DNA of 64,000 bases. Source: Catonia carolina (lineage: Eukaryota > Arthropoda > Insecta > Hemiptera > Achilidae). How positions within the stretch are numbered: the stretch's first letter is position 1; the number at the start of each line of letters is the position of its first letter. Made by a program: the position numbers and the translations under genes. A model generated the notes under the pieces. The model ran no database searches. It was not told where the DNA came from and saw only the letters and a list, made by a program, of their open reading frames with translations. Location: the NCBI GenBank assembly GCA_035578175.1, contig JAQMRL010000003.1:88204469-88268468 (forward strand). The letters run 5' to 3'. Below are positions 13,901-28,900 of the stretch, in pieces.

Positions 13901-16900
13901 AATGAAAAGGTGCGTGAAAACCGCCGTTTCACAATAACGGAGCTTTCCCTTTGTTTCCCACAATTTTCAAGAACTTTGCTGTACGAGATTGTTACACAAA
14001 AGCTAGGCTACCACAAATTCTGTGCAAGATGGGTGCCAAAACTCCTTACAGAAGACCACAAGGATCAGCGCATGGCTGCATCATTAACATTTCTTGATGG
14101 TTACGACAAAGCTGGTGAGTCATTTCTTGACCGAATCGTAACGGGAGACGAGACGTGGGTAAAACATGTTACCTGCGAGACAAAATTACAGTCTATGGAG
14201 TGGGGACACACACATTCCCCTAAAAAACCAAGAAAATGTCTCCAAACATTGTCTGCAAGGAAGATTATGGCGACTGTTTTTTGGGATAGGAAAGGTGTTA
14301 TTCTTATCGATTTTTTGGAGCGTGGTACAACAATCAACTCTGAGAGGTATTGTCAAACGTTGCAAAACTTAAGAAGAGCGATTCAAAACAAACGTCGGGG
14401 AAAGCTGACGAACAAAATTTTGTTTTTGCATGACAATGCCAGACCTCATACGGCAAATCGCACTCAAGGTGTCCTTAATGGATTCAAATGGGAGATTTTT
14501 CCTCATCCGGCTTATAGTCCCGACCTTGCACCCAGCGACTTCCACTTGTTTCCAAAGATGAAGAACTGGCTTGCAACACAACGTTTTGATGACGACGTGG
14601 AACTGCAGGCGGGCGTGACTAACTAGCTGACATCTCAGGCGGCTGAATTTTACGATGAAGGCATTTCAAAACTTGTTCACCGCTACGACAAGTGCCTCAA
14701 TTTGTATGGTGACTATGTAGAAAAGTAGTGTTTAAGTTGCTCTTTCAGATGTACATAATAAATTTTTTTTTCTGTAATTTGTTATTTTTTTATTCCAAAA
14801 CGTAATCTACTTTCTGAATAGCCCTCGTATATTGAAAAATGTTGAAGGCATAGTTTTTGTATAATATTATTCAATAAATATCATTTTAAAAATTACCGTT
14901 TATATTTGATTCGCCCTCGTATTTATGTGTTAACTGTATTCAGTTGCTAAAAGTATATACAGTATGTATTAAGTTACTATAAGTACATATTAAAAACGAA
15001 TAAAAAAGTTTAACAGATTTTATCTTTATTTAGTTGCTGATTACAATTTCACTAAGTATGCTAGTTTTTGTACGTTATGAAAAGCAATTAGGTCGCTAGT
15101 GTCCGCTATGAAATCTACTGACGTGTATTCTGACTTATGAACAATTCGACTTGCGAACACTTGGCTGGTACGCATTATGTTCGTAAGTTGAGGACCCCCT
15201 GTACTATACTAATTTTAGATAACCTAACTAGGTAATTTTGATTGGGTTAAGATTGAAAATTGGCACTATCTCACAGTTTGAATTTATAGTAAATGTTTCT
15301 AATTAAAAGTTACGTTGAGTTGAAACAATTTATGGTTTTCCCTGAATTTTGTCATTTAATTTTTTTCTTGTGTCTTCTTTCTGTGGTGTCTTCTGTTGTA
15401 AGGCCAATTTCCTCCTGATTCTCTCTTATTCCCTGATTCATCTGCATTGTGCCTTGGTGTTTTCTAAGTTGAATATTGACTACATAAATAAACCTCTAGA
15501 TATTTGTAAAGTTATGCTTTGTGTTAATATTTGTAATACGTTCCTTCTTGGATTTTTCCTCATGAACGTTTTTTTGTTCCAGACCTGAAGAAGCTAAACG
15601 GCAGATGAAGAAAATTGAAGAAGCGAAGAAAAAAGAAAAACAAATCGATAAAACCTCAATATTACCATCTGTGTTGATTAGTTTTATTGAAATTCGTGTC
15701 ACTCATGTAAGTTTTTACATATTTAGTATCAATTTCTCATTTATAGTTCTATAAAGAATGGATATTGTGCAAGCCTAACGTGATCAATTTGGATGCATGA
15801 TTCTTTGTTGGAAAGAACTTGGGTGTAGGATGTTTATAACAATAAAATAAGTTTAAATATTGAGCAAGTAAAAAAGTATCGTTGCTCAAATAAGTTATTT
15901 ATCTCATTTATTACATGTCTACCCCTTTTAAGTGTCAGCATCCGCTGTAGTGGATGTTCGTAAGTTTTGCATAAATTGCCAATGTTTGAATAATCAGCTA
16001 TTTACAAAAATAATGGGGTTAAAGCATTTTGGAAGTAATTTCTTTATTGTTGTGTACTAATTAAAAGCAAAAGAATATGCTTGGGCAACATAATTACTCA
16101 GTTCAAATTCATTTTATCTAGTGAAAAATATCAAAGTGCGTGTTTAAAGAGAAATGTTGTAATTATTCTATTATTTGTAAAGCAAATAATTGTTTAATAT
16201 TTAAATTGTATTTTAAAAAAGATAAGTACCTTTTGTGCTGTGTACGTAGTAAAAATTAATTTTTTTGTGTGATTTACTCGAACTAAAAATTAGAACATTT
16301 GTTTGTAATTAGATTTAAAAAATAAAAATGTATCTTTTCCATCACAAGATCAAATTAACTTACTGCATCTTTTGGCTCATTTTATTTCTGACGAAACAAA
16401 AAACTATATGATACACAATTTCAATTACAATATTATTATCCATTAAAAAAATTTGTAATCAGTGTATCTATTAATGGAAATTTTGATTCAGGTCAAAAAT
16501 TGGCCTAAATGCTCTCTTTAAATTACAAATTAAAAACAATAAATATATCACATTGTTAATTAAAAACTACTGTTTTATTAGACTACTTAAGTTCTAATTC
16601 TAAATTTACTTTGCGTTTCCATAGTCAGTACATAACCTCAGAGCTGAACTGTCATAAGGTTCATTCGATGCAATCACTAAGGGCTACACAAGCAGATAAT
16701 GTAAAAAAAATCTGGTGTGAAACACTCACACAACTTCACTTGCCAATGCAAATAATGAACAATATAACCTAATATTGGTAATAAAATATCAGAAATAAAC
16801 AAAAAACATAACCTAATTTTAATTTTCTATAAATTTGATTATCTACACTTTAGTCTTAAAATGCTAAGGCTGAAATCTTAAAAAAATTGATTTTTCACAC

Positions 16901-19900
16901 GTTTTCGTGAGAAAAAACAGAAAATCGCTAATTACCGCTTAACAAAGCGTTATAAAAACATGTTTAAAATAAAAGTTGTAGGATTTTAAATTGTCTACAA
17001 CTTTTATTGTATAAATTTTTTTTGCTAAAATGCATATTAAAGCCGCAATATTAAAAAACAATTTTTTTTACATGAAAACAGCCTTTTCAAGAATTTCAGC
17101 AGACATGGCGCCTACCCTATCTTGTAGAGCATATAAAATTTAATAAATAAGGTGATTTTAAAAAAAATCTGAGCCGTTTTTGAGAAAATTGAAAAAAAGT
17201 GAAAAATGACATGAATAAACTTCTACTTCCGGTTGACAGATTTTGATGAAAATGTTCGTGTCGGGTCCGGTAGTGGTATGAAACTTTAGTTTCAAGTTCG
17301 TACAATGTTCCGTTCTTGAGATATTCTGTTCGCACACACACAGACCAATCGCTAAAAACATGTTTTTTTTTTGGGTTCAGGGGGTCTGAAAACATGTAGA
17401 TCCGGTGAAATCTCGATTTCGAAAAATCGACATGAAAACGATATTTTCCTTCCTATTTATATTCATATAGGCAAAGAGAAAGTAAAATACAACACGTTAT
17501 TGTTATTCTAAACTAAAGATCAAAGAAAGATAGAACATTCTGAAATAGCAATAGTGACATAAATTTTGCTTAATAAAATATTTTGAAAGTGATCAGTTCT
17601 TAACATTGTCCACTTAATAAATTATTACATAAATTCATATACACACTGATTCTCTCTTAATATTTTTACCTCCTATATGAACACTACGGGATGACTCCGA
17701 TCAAATAATTTGCCTGCCCATTAATAGGGTTCAAATTTAACTTTTGATCTGACCACGGTTAAAAATAACTGGCATTCATGAAACAAACTGTTGTTGGTTT
17801 AACCATTTATCAACCTTCAATTGTGGTTAAATCCATTGATCGGGGTTGGTGAAACCGGCCACTTGATCCTCTGTACCAGTACGGAGAGTTAACCTTATTG
17901 ATAATTGATAATAAAATTATTGTATCAGAGGTGATGTAAATTTTATACTGTAGTTTTGACTGCTTGAATAAGTTTTGATAATTTTGAATGTGATTCCAGG
18001 TAAATGATGCCGGTAATTTCTACGTTCAATATTCTGATCAGGAACATCATTCAAAATTGATCCAAATGCACGAGTGTTTGAATCGAAGTGGACTTCTCCA
18101 TAAACTGTCTGGTTTACCAGTAAAAAATAAAATATATGCTGTACAGTTTAAAGATCCAGATGGCACTAATGAATTTTATAGAGCACTGGTTTTGGATGTG
18201 GAAAATAAAGTTGCAAAGGTATTCTGTTTACAATTGTTTTGGTTAATGTTTAAAATTTTTTTAGTTTAATTTTATAACAGTGCGGCTAGCTTAATTTCAG
18301 ATCATTTTTATAACTTACAAGGTTTCTCTAAAAGTAAAGAACATATTGACGTAAAATAAACAAGAAAATGTTTAGTTAAACAGTTTATATTTGAGAAATA
18401 TGGGAAGCCTTACAGTACTATTCAGGTTTAAAAACTTTTCGTTGCATAGAATAATTTTTTCCAATCCTTCATTGTACAATTCTGCAGCCGAAGTCTTCAA
18501 CCATCAGTGACAACTTCTTTCAGCTTAAGGAATAGATTAAATGGATCACATCAGACTGTGCAAAGTATGCCAGAATTGTTATTTGTTCGGTTGGCGTGAA
18601 TTCAACCAATAGGATGGCCTTTTGTTCTGTAAACTTAATCACATCACTTCACATGCGGATAGCTTATAATTTTTTAAGTTAATAGTTAGCCTTATAGCAG
18701 GAGGATCCTTATTAACGGATTTTACAGTAAATTTTTATATTTACCCTTTACTGCTTCTTATACTTTGTCCCTTTACAAGTATTTTCGCGGTGTGCACCGT
18801 TTCTTTAGGTAATAACAAATAGCTTCTAGAAAATATTTATGAGGATTGCATCTTCTTTTGCTAAGGTTTGAATCAGACTGATTATAAAATAGTTTATGTT
18901 TATGACAGAAGTTCACACTAAAAAATATCTAGGATTTAGCTGGTTTTTTGTTAATGGGTAATTCTTTTATAGTGGGTTTTCTGTTAAAATGTTTATTACT
19001 TTGTCTAGAATAAATATAAAAAGTGGTTTTCACGTGTGTTAATGATCACAGTTTACTCTAAAAAATAATTTTTTTAAAAGTAAATCCCATTTTTTGATTT
19101 GACACGGGAGTCATTTAAAAGAAGTGTTTTTGAAGCTCATAGCGCTGATCAGGAAACCAGCTGAAGCAGGGTTTATTTGCTTGAACTTCTGTACCTCCTA
19201 TTTACTTTTAAATAAAAAAATTCAGTCATACCAGTCAACACAGAAAAGAACAAGCTTATTTATGGAATAACTTTTCATTAGGTAAGCTTTCAAAATAATT
19301 TTTCTATTAGGTAGTTTATAAAATAGAGTTTGTCAAATACAATGGACCTTTTTCATGCACTATAACAAAATAAGGTGTGTAAAATTTACTAATTTTTGTT
19401 ATGATGTTATATTAGCTGATTTAGTTTTTTGGTGCTAAAGCTACTGTCAATTGATTTTCTTCTTATTTTGATTGTTACCAGGTGTTGTTTGTTGATTATG
19501 GAAATGTAGAAAACGTAGCAATGTCATCCATTTGCACATTCGAAGCAGTTCACAGAATTCCAACCGCGTATGGTATGGAAGAAATAAACTTGGAGACGGA
19601 GCCATATTTGGCCTTTAAATGTACATTGGCTCTTATTCAACCATCGCTAATAAAAAATCATCGGGCTTTATGGTCACGAGATGCGAATAATGAATTTAAA
19701 AAATATTGTTGTAATAGGAATCTGATGGCAAAGGTATGAAAATTTTTGTGTTATTTTAATGTATTAGCTCAATATGAATATATATACGTAGTTGTTTTAT
19801 AACAGTTGAAAATGCCGCTATCTTTTTTTGAATTAAGTTTATTTGGCATTGATTGCCGTGGTCATTAGCCTTAGTTGTTGGCTTCATTAATGGTTTTAAT

Positions 19901-22900
19901 TTACATCTTTTTCAAGTTGTTGGTTGGCTTGACTCTTGATGATCAAGTAATTTGTACTTTCTCTTGCCCTACATAGTTTTCACTGGATATACATGTTTTT
20001 AGGCCTCCTGAACTCTAAAAAACATGTTTTTAGGTGTGTGTGTGTGTGTGTGTGGGCATGCGTATGTGCGTGCATGCATGGGTGTGAGTGAACAAAATAT
20101 CTCAATAACTGAATAGCGTATGAACTTACAACACGAAACTTATGTTAGGTACTACAAGGGGACCCTACTTGAACATTTTCATCAAAATCTGTTAACTGGA
20201 AGTAGTATCTTTGTCCGATTTTCACCTGTTTTGCAATTCTCTCAAATATGGCCCCCTACGATTTTTTTAAAAAATCACCTCATTTTCTATTTTTTATTTT
20301 CTACAAGATGGAGTAAGTGCCATGTCTGCTGAAATTTTTGGGGGGCCTGTGCTCTCATAGTAAAAAGTGGTGTTTTAAGATTGCGACCTTAGTATGCATT
20401 CTAGAGCAAAAATGTGTATTATCAAAATTTTAGTATAATAAAAAACCTACAACTTTTATTTTAAGCATTTTCTTCTACAGAGCTTAGTTTGGTGCCTATT
20501 AGTATTTTTCCATATTTTTAAGTTCTGCAGAGGTTGATTTTCATTTTGCATCATTCACTCATGTTTGGTTATGGTTTTAATTTTACATTGTTTACTCATG
20601 ATTGAACATAGCTTATCTACAAGGGTTCATTTTCTACATTGGAAAGAGAATGTTGTACGAGTGTTTTGATACCAGATTTTGTATGGTTCCATTTTCTTAG
20701 CCTTTGAAGAGCCAACTCATAACTTGGGTAGTACACTTCCATAACAACTGCGCACCAAGTAAATGAGTAGGTTGACAATGAGTGTAGTTGTCACATGACG
20801 AGTCAGGGACTACTTCTTTTAAATTTCTCTCGCTCCAATTCTTCCAAGCTAAACCCACATTTTCTGTTATTGTCTTCTTAAGTAAATAGTTAAATTATGA
20901 AGTTAAATACCTGTAGGTATTAAGTAATTAACTTCTTAAAAATATTTCACTTAAGAAACTATAAATTATTATTTTCTGTTTTATGTCTGACCGTTTTTAC
21001 TGCTAAATTTACTGCTAATGCAGACGATGAGAAGGACGATAGAGGAAGATGAGTGATGAAAAAATCTCAGACTCAACTGGGAATCAAACCCTTTGCGTTG
21101 ACGCCAGTTGCGGTGACCACTATAGCAGGAGCACCACTGTTAATGAAACTATAAAGTAGAGCAAAATGAAAAACGACAGCAGTCGTTTTTCTGCATACTG
21201 TGTATGACATATGTATCTCCCTACACCATTTGTTCTTAGGCTCGCTTACCAACCTAACACAAATTTCAGAGTTGTTATGAAAGTATTTTACCTATATAAG
21301 GCGGCAGTGCTGGTTTTTGGTAAATCTTGTCTGTTTTATTTCCCCAGTACCCCTTATATCTTAATGGCAATTCCTGATCTCCCACATGGGAAGGTGATAT
21401 GCAAGTGGCAATACCACACGAGGGTATCCATTAAAACCTATCAAATTTGCATTAAATGATTCTCACCTGATTAAAGTTAGTAGGTCCTTCGTTATCAGTT
21501 GTAATGTAATATATCAACCCTTCATGGACTATTGACAGAAATATCTGTTTAAAATATCTTTCCCACAGTTTGTTTTGCGGATATATCCACTCATTTACAA
21601 ACAATAATGATTTTGATTAAAATTTGTCTTGATAGTATTGTAAAACTTGTGCTAAAATCTAAATATTCCAGGAAATTCGTGTTTTCTGGCTGCCATGATT
21701 TTAAGTTTAATTTTAGTTTTATTTTATTCCCCCATATAGATCCCACCTTCTTTGTAGCTTTCATTACATACTTTTGGTATGGCCTCATTTCTTCCATTTT
21801 GGTGCAACCTACAGTTAAAAAAATAAATAAAACCATAAACTATGGTTAGCTTCTTTGTGTAGACATAAGAATGTATTTATTTAAGCACTTACTCAGCATT
21901 AGATTTAATTTTTGTTTTATGTATTTTATTTGCAATAGGTTTATTCAGTCGTTGACAATGTAGCTGCTTTAGAAGTGTACATCTCAGGTAATGAAACTCA
22001 TACACGCACCAAACGATATGATGAAGATGCAAGAGCGTTGGTAACAATTAATGAACGTCTAGTCCAGTTAAAACTTGCTGAATGGAATGAAGAAAGTTAT
22101 TTGTCCAAGGTAAATTCATTTTCATCTTACACACATTATGAGACCCAAATGGTTTTATTGTGAATATTTTTGATTGTAAGAGAAGAAAATATTTTTGGTG
22201 GGTAAGAGAAAAAAAGAAAGGCTAAGGAACTAGAACTTTATCTGTGGGTGGCTTCTCCTATCAGAGATTGGCAGTCATAACAGCATTTGTTACTTTTGAC
22301 ATTTTTGCCCTGAATTGTTCCTCAGAGGAGCCATGACACAACTAACAATCTCATACAATTTTTAACCAAAACGTTCTTTGTCTTTTTATGCTTATCTTGT
22401 ATGTTAATTTTCTCTTTATAATTAATTTCAGCAGATGGTATTTCTTTCCATGCCTGACATGACCGGAATACTCTAGTTTCCCCTCTTTATTGTGTTAATC
22501 AATTCTTGTTCTACGAGGCGTGTTCAGAAAGTAAGTACAGTTTAAAAAAAAAATTAAGTGAAACAATGTTTTTTCAATACAATTTTATTTCTACATGAAA
22601 GCCCAAATCTTAAACTATTTTTCGACATAGTTTCTACCGATGTTCAAACACTTGTCGTAGCGGGTGATCAATTTGTCTATAACCTCTTCGTAGAAGGTTC
22701 CTGCCACTGACGTGCACAAAACTAAGAGACTCGGAAGTGCTTTGACTTTTCTCACACGGTACAGTGATGATGGTGAGGATTTTTTAACCAAAATTGTGAC
22801 AAGTGATGAAACTTGGGTCCGTCATGTCACACCGGAATCTAAACAGCAGTCAATGGAGTGGCGACACACGCAATCCCCGAAGAAACAAAAATTCAAGACT

Positions 22901-25900
22901 ACAATGACTGCACAAAAAATCATGTGCCAACTATCTTTTGGGATCGGAAAGGTGTTTTGCTGATTGATTTTCTCCCAAGAGGTGAAACCATTAATGCGGC
23001 AAGGTACGAAATCTTAAGAAAACTAAGGCGGGCAATTCAAAACAAACTGAGAGTAATGCTCGGTAACGGAATTGTGTTACTCCATGACAATGCTCGGCCC
23101 CATACCGCTGGTGACATTTAAACATTGGTTTGACAATTTCATTGGGAGCAGTTCGATCACCCGCCCTACAGCCTGGACTTGGCACCGTCTGACTACCACT
23201 TGTTTCTGCACATGAAGCTCAAGCTAGGCAGCCAACGCTTTGAAACCGACGATGAAGTGAAAACTGCCATGGAGTCGTGGCTACATTTGTTGGCGGGAAC
23301 CTTCTACGAAGAGGGTATAGACAAATTGATCACCCGCTATGACAAGTTTTTGAACATTGGTGGAAACTATGTCGAAAAATAGTTTAAGGTTTGGGATTTT
23401 ATGTAGAAATAAAATTGAGTTGAAAAAAAATTGTTTTACTTGTTTTTTTTAGAAACGGTACTTACTTTCTGAATAAGCCTCGTATATGTATATTCATTCA
23501 AAAATAAATCCTTATAATACATCCTGCAGTTTGAAATCAATTTTATTTAGTATAATAAATTTATACAATAAATTTTACTAACTTTTTAAGCTGCCTTGAT
23601 CTCTACTATTTATTACTTACACGTGTTTCGGTGGATCCACCATCAGAGTAAACAGTATCATTTGAAACTTTAAAATGTTTATTTAAAATCTATTAAAGAT
23701 ATTACATCTTCAGTATTTTATATAAAACTCTTTAAGTTATTCTAATCTATCTGTTTTCATATATATTACAAATGGCAGCAGCAGTCAATATCACTTTGTC
23801 ATTCTTAAATTTGATTTGTTCATTTAAAATGTCGTGCTTTAGCACTTTTAAAATGTTCATAAAAATGGAACATCTCATATTTTTCAATCTCATTTTTATT
23901 TTCTCTGTTGTTCTGTTGTATTATACTGAAATGTTTGTCTATTTACCTAATTTATGTTTTTCCTCCTTTATATGATTGGTATAATTTGATATAACGTACC
24001 TATATTTCAGTACTTTTTCATGTTCATTATATCTTACTTGAAATTTTTTATGTATGTATGTGAAATAAGACTTCTTATTCATCCTCTTCTCTGTGCATGG
24101 TATCCTTAACGCATGTCGATGTATCCATAATTCCTTACAAAAGACATCAGATGTAGCATCTCACAAATCTAATCGGAAATTTTATAATTAGATCCCTGTT
24201 ATATAACAAATGCTTCATTCTAATGAAGACCACCATGCCTTTTTTATCAATGCTCTTATTTCTGGTGTTTGATTGTTATCCTACTGAGTATCCATTTTTA
24301 AAATGTTGGGAATTTGAATCTAGAATTATTAATGAAGGATTTGAAATTCAATAACCGTGTATGACTATGCAGTTGATGTGGCTTGAAATTATTAACTTTG
24401 TGTTAATAACAGAAAAAAGAAATATTGTATAAATTGTTTCATAAAACTAATGAGATTTATTGAATAATATTAATAAGTTAGCTGTTAATTTGTCTTTTGC
24501 ATTGTCAATTTTATACAAACTAAGTTTCACATGTTGTTTATTAGTTTATTCTTCTTTTTACAGGTTGATCATGAGTTAAGAGAAACACAACAAAATTGTG
24601 AATCAGTGTATGGTTCAGCAGTTGAATCAAGAAGTACATCTAGTGATTGGGTAAACAGTGACGTTCTTGCGTTTCTTAAGAAGCAGTGTCGTAAGCCGGT
24701 AAGTTTATTTATTAATGTCTTATTTATTTCCGTTAGAAAATGTTTTAAATAAAACTATATTTAGGCTGTCTCTGTCGCATAGTGGTGTTAGTGTGCTAGC
24801 CTACAAAGTGGAGGTCCCAAGTTTGATTCCTGGCTAGGGCCTGGATGTTATTACAAATCAAAACCATAATTCCTAACACTACTGATATCTGAAATAAATG
24901 TGTAAAGATGGTTATTGCTACAAAATTTTCTCTTATAACAACGTGTGGTGTAGTGGTCAGCGCAATTGGCTTATATGCTGGAGTCTTGGGTTCGATTCCT
25001 GGTCCAGTTTGGCACTTTTTCATCACACATCTAACATCTATTAATCAGCAATAATGTGTTGTTAACACTTTTGCTGCTGACCTGTGAATTGTGTCGCAAA
25101 ACTTTTCTGCTTTGCGGATCCCGTCATTTGACATCTTCAAATTTCCTGCGATGTATTTAGTGATTGATGTCTATGGACACTATTTCTTGTGTTACAGACA
25201 TTATTTTATACTTTTAGGTAACTTATAAAACAACAATCTAGTGTGAAACACTCACAGAACTTTCTCTTGCCAATGCAAATATGCCCAATATAACTTAATA
25301 TTAGTTTTAAAAAATTAGAAGTAAACAAAAAACTAACCTCAAATATCATAACCTAATTTTAATCCTGAGTGAAAAACGCAAAATATAAAACAACCTCAGT
25401 TTGGCTTAAAAATACGGAAAATCACTCTTTCACACAGACCAATCGCTAAAAACATGTTTTTTCATGTTCAGGGGTCTGTAAACGTGTAGATCTGGTAAAA
25501 AATCGATTTCGAAAAATTGACATAAAAACAATACTTTCCTTCCTATATAATTGTTTATATAGGCAAGAAAAAGTAAAAGTACATCATTAAAGTGGTTGTA
25601 TAGAAAGTTTTGTTTCCTGTGTGTGGTTGTTTAACATAATATGCTGTACTAAGCGTGTTTATAATCTAATATTTGTGTTGTACAGCGCTTTTTTTTTCTT
25701 TAAAAGCGGTTCTATAAGTTACAATATTTTTAAGCACAAAGGATAGTCTGGTTAATAATAAATAATGCACTTTAAATAGAAAGATTAGAGCTTTAATTTG
25801 AGGTGAAATTAACTATGAAATTGATTCAAAAATAAAATTAGAATAAATTTTGAAAATGGTCATAAATGGCCAGCCCGGTACATAAGTATTGAATTTCGCT

Positions 25901-28900
25901 TTCACTCCCAGCCGTGAAATTGTTAAGAAAGGTGGCTGTATTTTTACTCTTGTTTGTTATACATCAAATAAAGTTTTCTAATTAAATGTATCTGTTCAGG
26001 TTCGGTTAAAAGGGCCTAATAGCCCTCTTGAAATGACCGTGTACAGTTGCGTTCAGTCTAATCTAAAAAAACAAGTTTTTATTGAACAAGACTCTGTTAA
26101 TTCAATTCTACTGGACACTCATCCTCATGACCCACATGAAAGGTAAGTGCACTAAACAAAAATAATTTTATTAATAATAGTTGTTTACTTTCTCTTGCCC
26201 GATTTTATTATTTAATCATTAACCCTCTTACGGTACGGGTCGGATCCGACCCGAGCGCTGGGGTCACAAGCAATGAAGACACGATCGGAACGCCATTCAT
26301 GTTGTGTTACACGCAGGACGATCCAAGCAGTGAAGGTACAGAAGAACAAGTTCTTTCATATGAACCGGTCTCCCAAATGCAAATACACACGACCTGTCGT
26401 CATCCTTGGAGCTCTTAAGGACAGAGTCAATGGCGATTTAATTTCTGAGTTCCCCGAACAATTTGGCTCTTGTGTACCGCATACGACTAGGCCAAAACGG
26501 GAGTATGAAGTCGACGGAAGAGATTATCATTTTGTCGCTTCAAGAGAACAAATGGAAAAAAAGATATCTTTCCTCCACCCTCTTTAATTTGGTTAAAAGG
26601 TCAAAGAATGCTATCAGTAACCCTTTAGGAAGGCGTGGAGGCTGCCACATCTTTGTGGTAAGTATTATACGATTGCCACATACATTTTTATACATGTATG
26701 TTTTTCTTTGGATAAGAACCGACCCGACCTTACCATTTTTGTCATAATTTTTTTAACGATTCATTCGATATATTTTATTGCATTACTTAATTTTGCCAAA
26801 TTTTTTTTGGACTACGTACACCTACAATATCTTCGAATAAAATTTTAGTTTATGTATTTCTAATCAGTCTGCTGTTCTCCGATATGACAGTGTTCTTGAT
26901 TCTGCCAAAACACTATATATAAAAATTTTACTTCATGTTGTAAAGGTTTTGGTAAAATGAGAAAAAAACACATTTCTGCTAATAACAGAAACTAAATATT
27001 TGTAGGAATATTACATCAACTAAAAACTACCTACATAAAGTGATCTAATTACTTTCGCAGATAGGCTTTTAAATGGAATTCAAACAGGGACAATTTCTCG
27101 AATCACGCTCGTGCTGACTTTAAAAAAATTTTCTTTCGGACATCAGCACCAAAATGTCATCCAATGTTCAAAAAGGAGGTCAAAATTTTTTAACCCTTCA
27201 AAGGATAGAAAGGGGAATTTATTCTGTGCAAGATGCAACAACTGCCTTTGTAGCGAATACAAAGTTGTTTTTTACCCGAGCTATTTTGCTAAGCCTGGTG
27301 ATTTACATTAGGTGTAAGTAATCAAATGAGAAACTTAAAAGACTTAAAAATCGAATTCATTTAGGTATAATAATTTATAATAATCATAAATTTAATAAAA
27401 TTATTTTTTAAGTCTGATCTTCAATTTTTTTACCTAAATATAAACAAAACACTCGATAAATATAACAATACAAATTTGACTATTGTCTTAAAATATTTTA
27501 TTATTTAATGTTTATTTAGGATGTTAGTTGCTGCAAGTGTGGGGCAAAGTGCTGGCGGCGAGAGGTTGACTTTACGTTATACTACAATTCTGCCAAACAT
27601 TCATGGGTTGTCTGCTCTGATTTGTTTACTTTTCTGTCCTTATGCTGAATTCAGGTAATTATTAATCTTGTTTATTTATATTTTTGCTCTTCTTACTTCT
27701 ACTGTGTACTAACTGTATCAAAACTTAAAGTAGGAATAGTTTTTTTTTACTTTTGATTGGTTGTTTATTCAATCAATAGCGTTGCTATCATCTGAGAAAG
27801 TAATGAGTGTTATACAAAAAAAGAAAATTTTTATTGTCGTGTAAAATAATATATATTATACTATTTTTCAAGGCTGATGAGCTCTGAACGTATGCATTGC
27901 CCCCTACCCACTTTATAGCTAGCCTATGACTTGCCAGCAACGTTGCCAACATTTGCTCTTGTAGCTCTGTTAAATATTTTGTTAGCCATTTTTTTTGGTC
28001 CTTCAATAACAATTATAACCTATAAACATACAATCAGCTGATTGTATTATAAAGTATTGCATGTAATGCGCTCTATAATCGATGTGTTCAGTACGAGATG
28101 CAAGATGAAAGTGAACTATTGCGGCTGTTATACGCATGCACGCATAATGTTTGTCAGGTAAAATCTGACAACGCTGGCAAATGTTCTGATTGGTCTAAAC
28201 GTGTGGAACAGCAGAGCTCATCAACCGTGAAAAGCATATTTTATATGACATTACACTCTCTAAGAACAGAGACACAGAAGAAATAAAGAACAAATTGAGG
28301 CTGGCAAGAAAGTCAATAAGGCAAGTTAACTTAGTACTATGGGATAAACACTTCATAAAAAACAAAAATAAGAATATTTAACTCAATAGTACACAGCAAA
28401 TTTTTTGTTCATTTGGTTTTCTAGTTATTTCTTCATTTTATTGAAATACATTTTATCATTTTGTATTTTATATAAATTTTGTTTTTCTGTCTCGTTATTG
28501 TGACTTCATTTGACTCATATTACTGAGTCATGTATAAGGTATATAGGCCCTAGTAGTTTTGATTCAAATACGCTACGTAGTTTTATAATGATAAAACTCA
28601 AAAACTTATATAAATTGGTCTTCAACAATGAGTAACAGTTGGTTTGACAATAGGGGAATAATATCAAAGCACAGTCGTGGGAGTGCAAATAGCACTGGCT
28701 GGGCAAGTTACATCTTCTAGTTTTTTTTCTGTTAAGTTATGGAATCATTTATATTTAATAAATATGAGTATAGTAATTGACAGGATGATAAAATTTGTTA
28801 CTTTTTTTTACCAGAGTTAATGAAGCTGGGACTCGATTCACTGGAGCATTATGTGGTCTCGGTTGGGATCCTGAAGTTGAAGAACCTTACTTTCCTGAAA

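Larger units (their letters stand above)
12292..14919 (+). mobile_element. Mariner element A (host of a second mariner)
   Basis: Terminal repeats CGAGGGCGAATCAAATAAAC and the matching TTTGATTCGCCCTCG, with TA at 12290-12291 and 14920-14921. Without the 1335-bp insertion and one TA it is about 1.29 kb, the normal full length of a mariner. Confidence 0.92.
11929..15201. mobile_element. Tigger-type non-autonomous element split by nested mariners
   Basis: Left terminus CAGTGGGTCCTCGACTTACG and right terminus TCGTAAGTTGAGGACCCCC plus CTG, with TA at 11927-11928 and 15202-15203. A second inverted pair, AACTTGCGAAC, lies inside each end. Only about 640 bp belong to this element (11929-12291 and 14920-15201); the rest is the mariner at 12292-14919 inserted into it. 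No transposase of its own. Confidence 0.85.

Noticed and set aside
16710..17395. Minus-strand frames at 17117-17395 and 17158-17361, and 20120-20332
   Set aside because: They fall in copies of repeat R and have no domain; the frames differ between copies.
24765..25055. Genuine tRNA genes
   Set aside because: Box B matches are good, but the acceptor and anticodon stems cannot be formed and SINE bodies follow. The same applies to 2500, 21050, 30209, 45850 and 46876.
26273..26587. Functional dlg exon or gene at this place
   Set aside because: The reading frame shifts within the fragment, the domain breaks off early, and it lies inside an intron of spn-E between transposon pieces.
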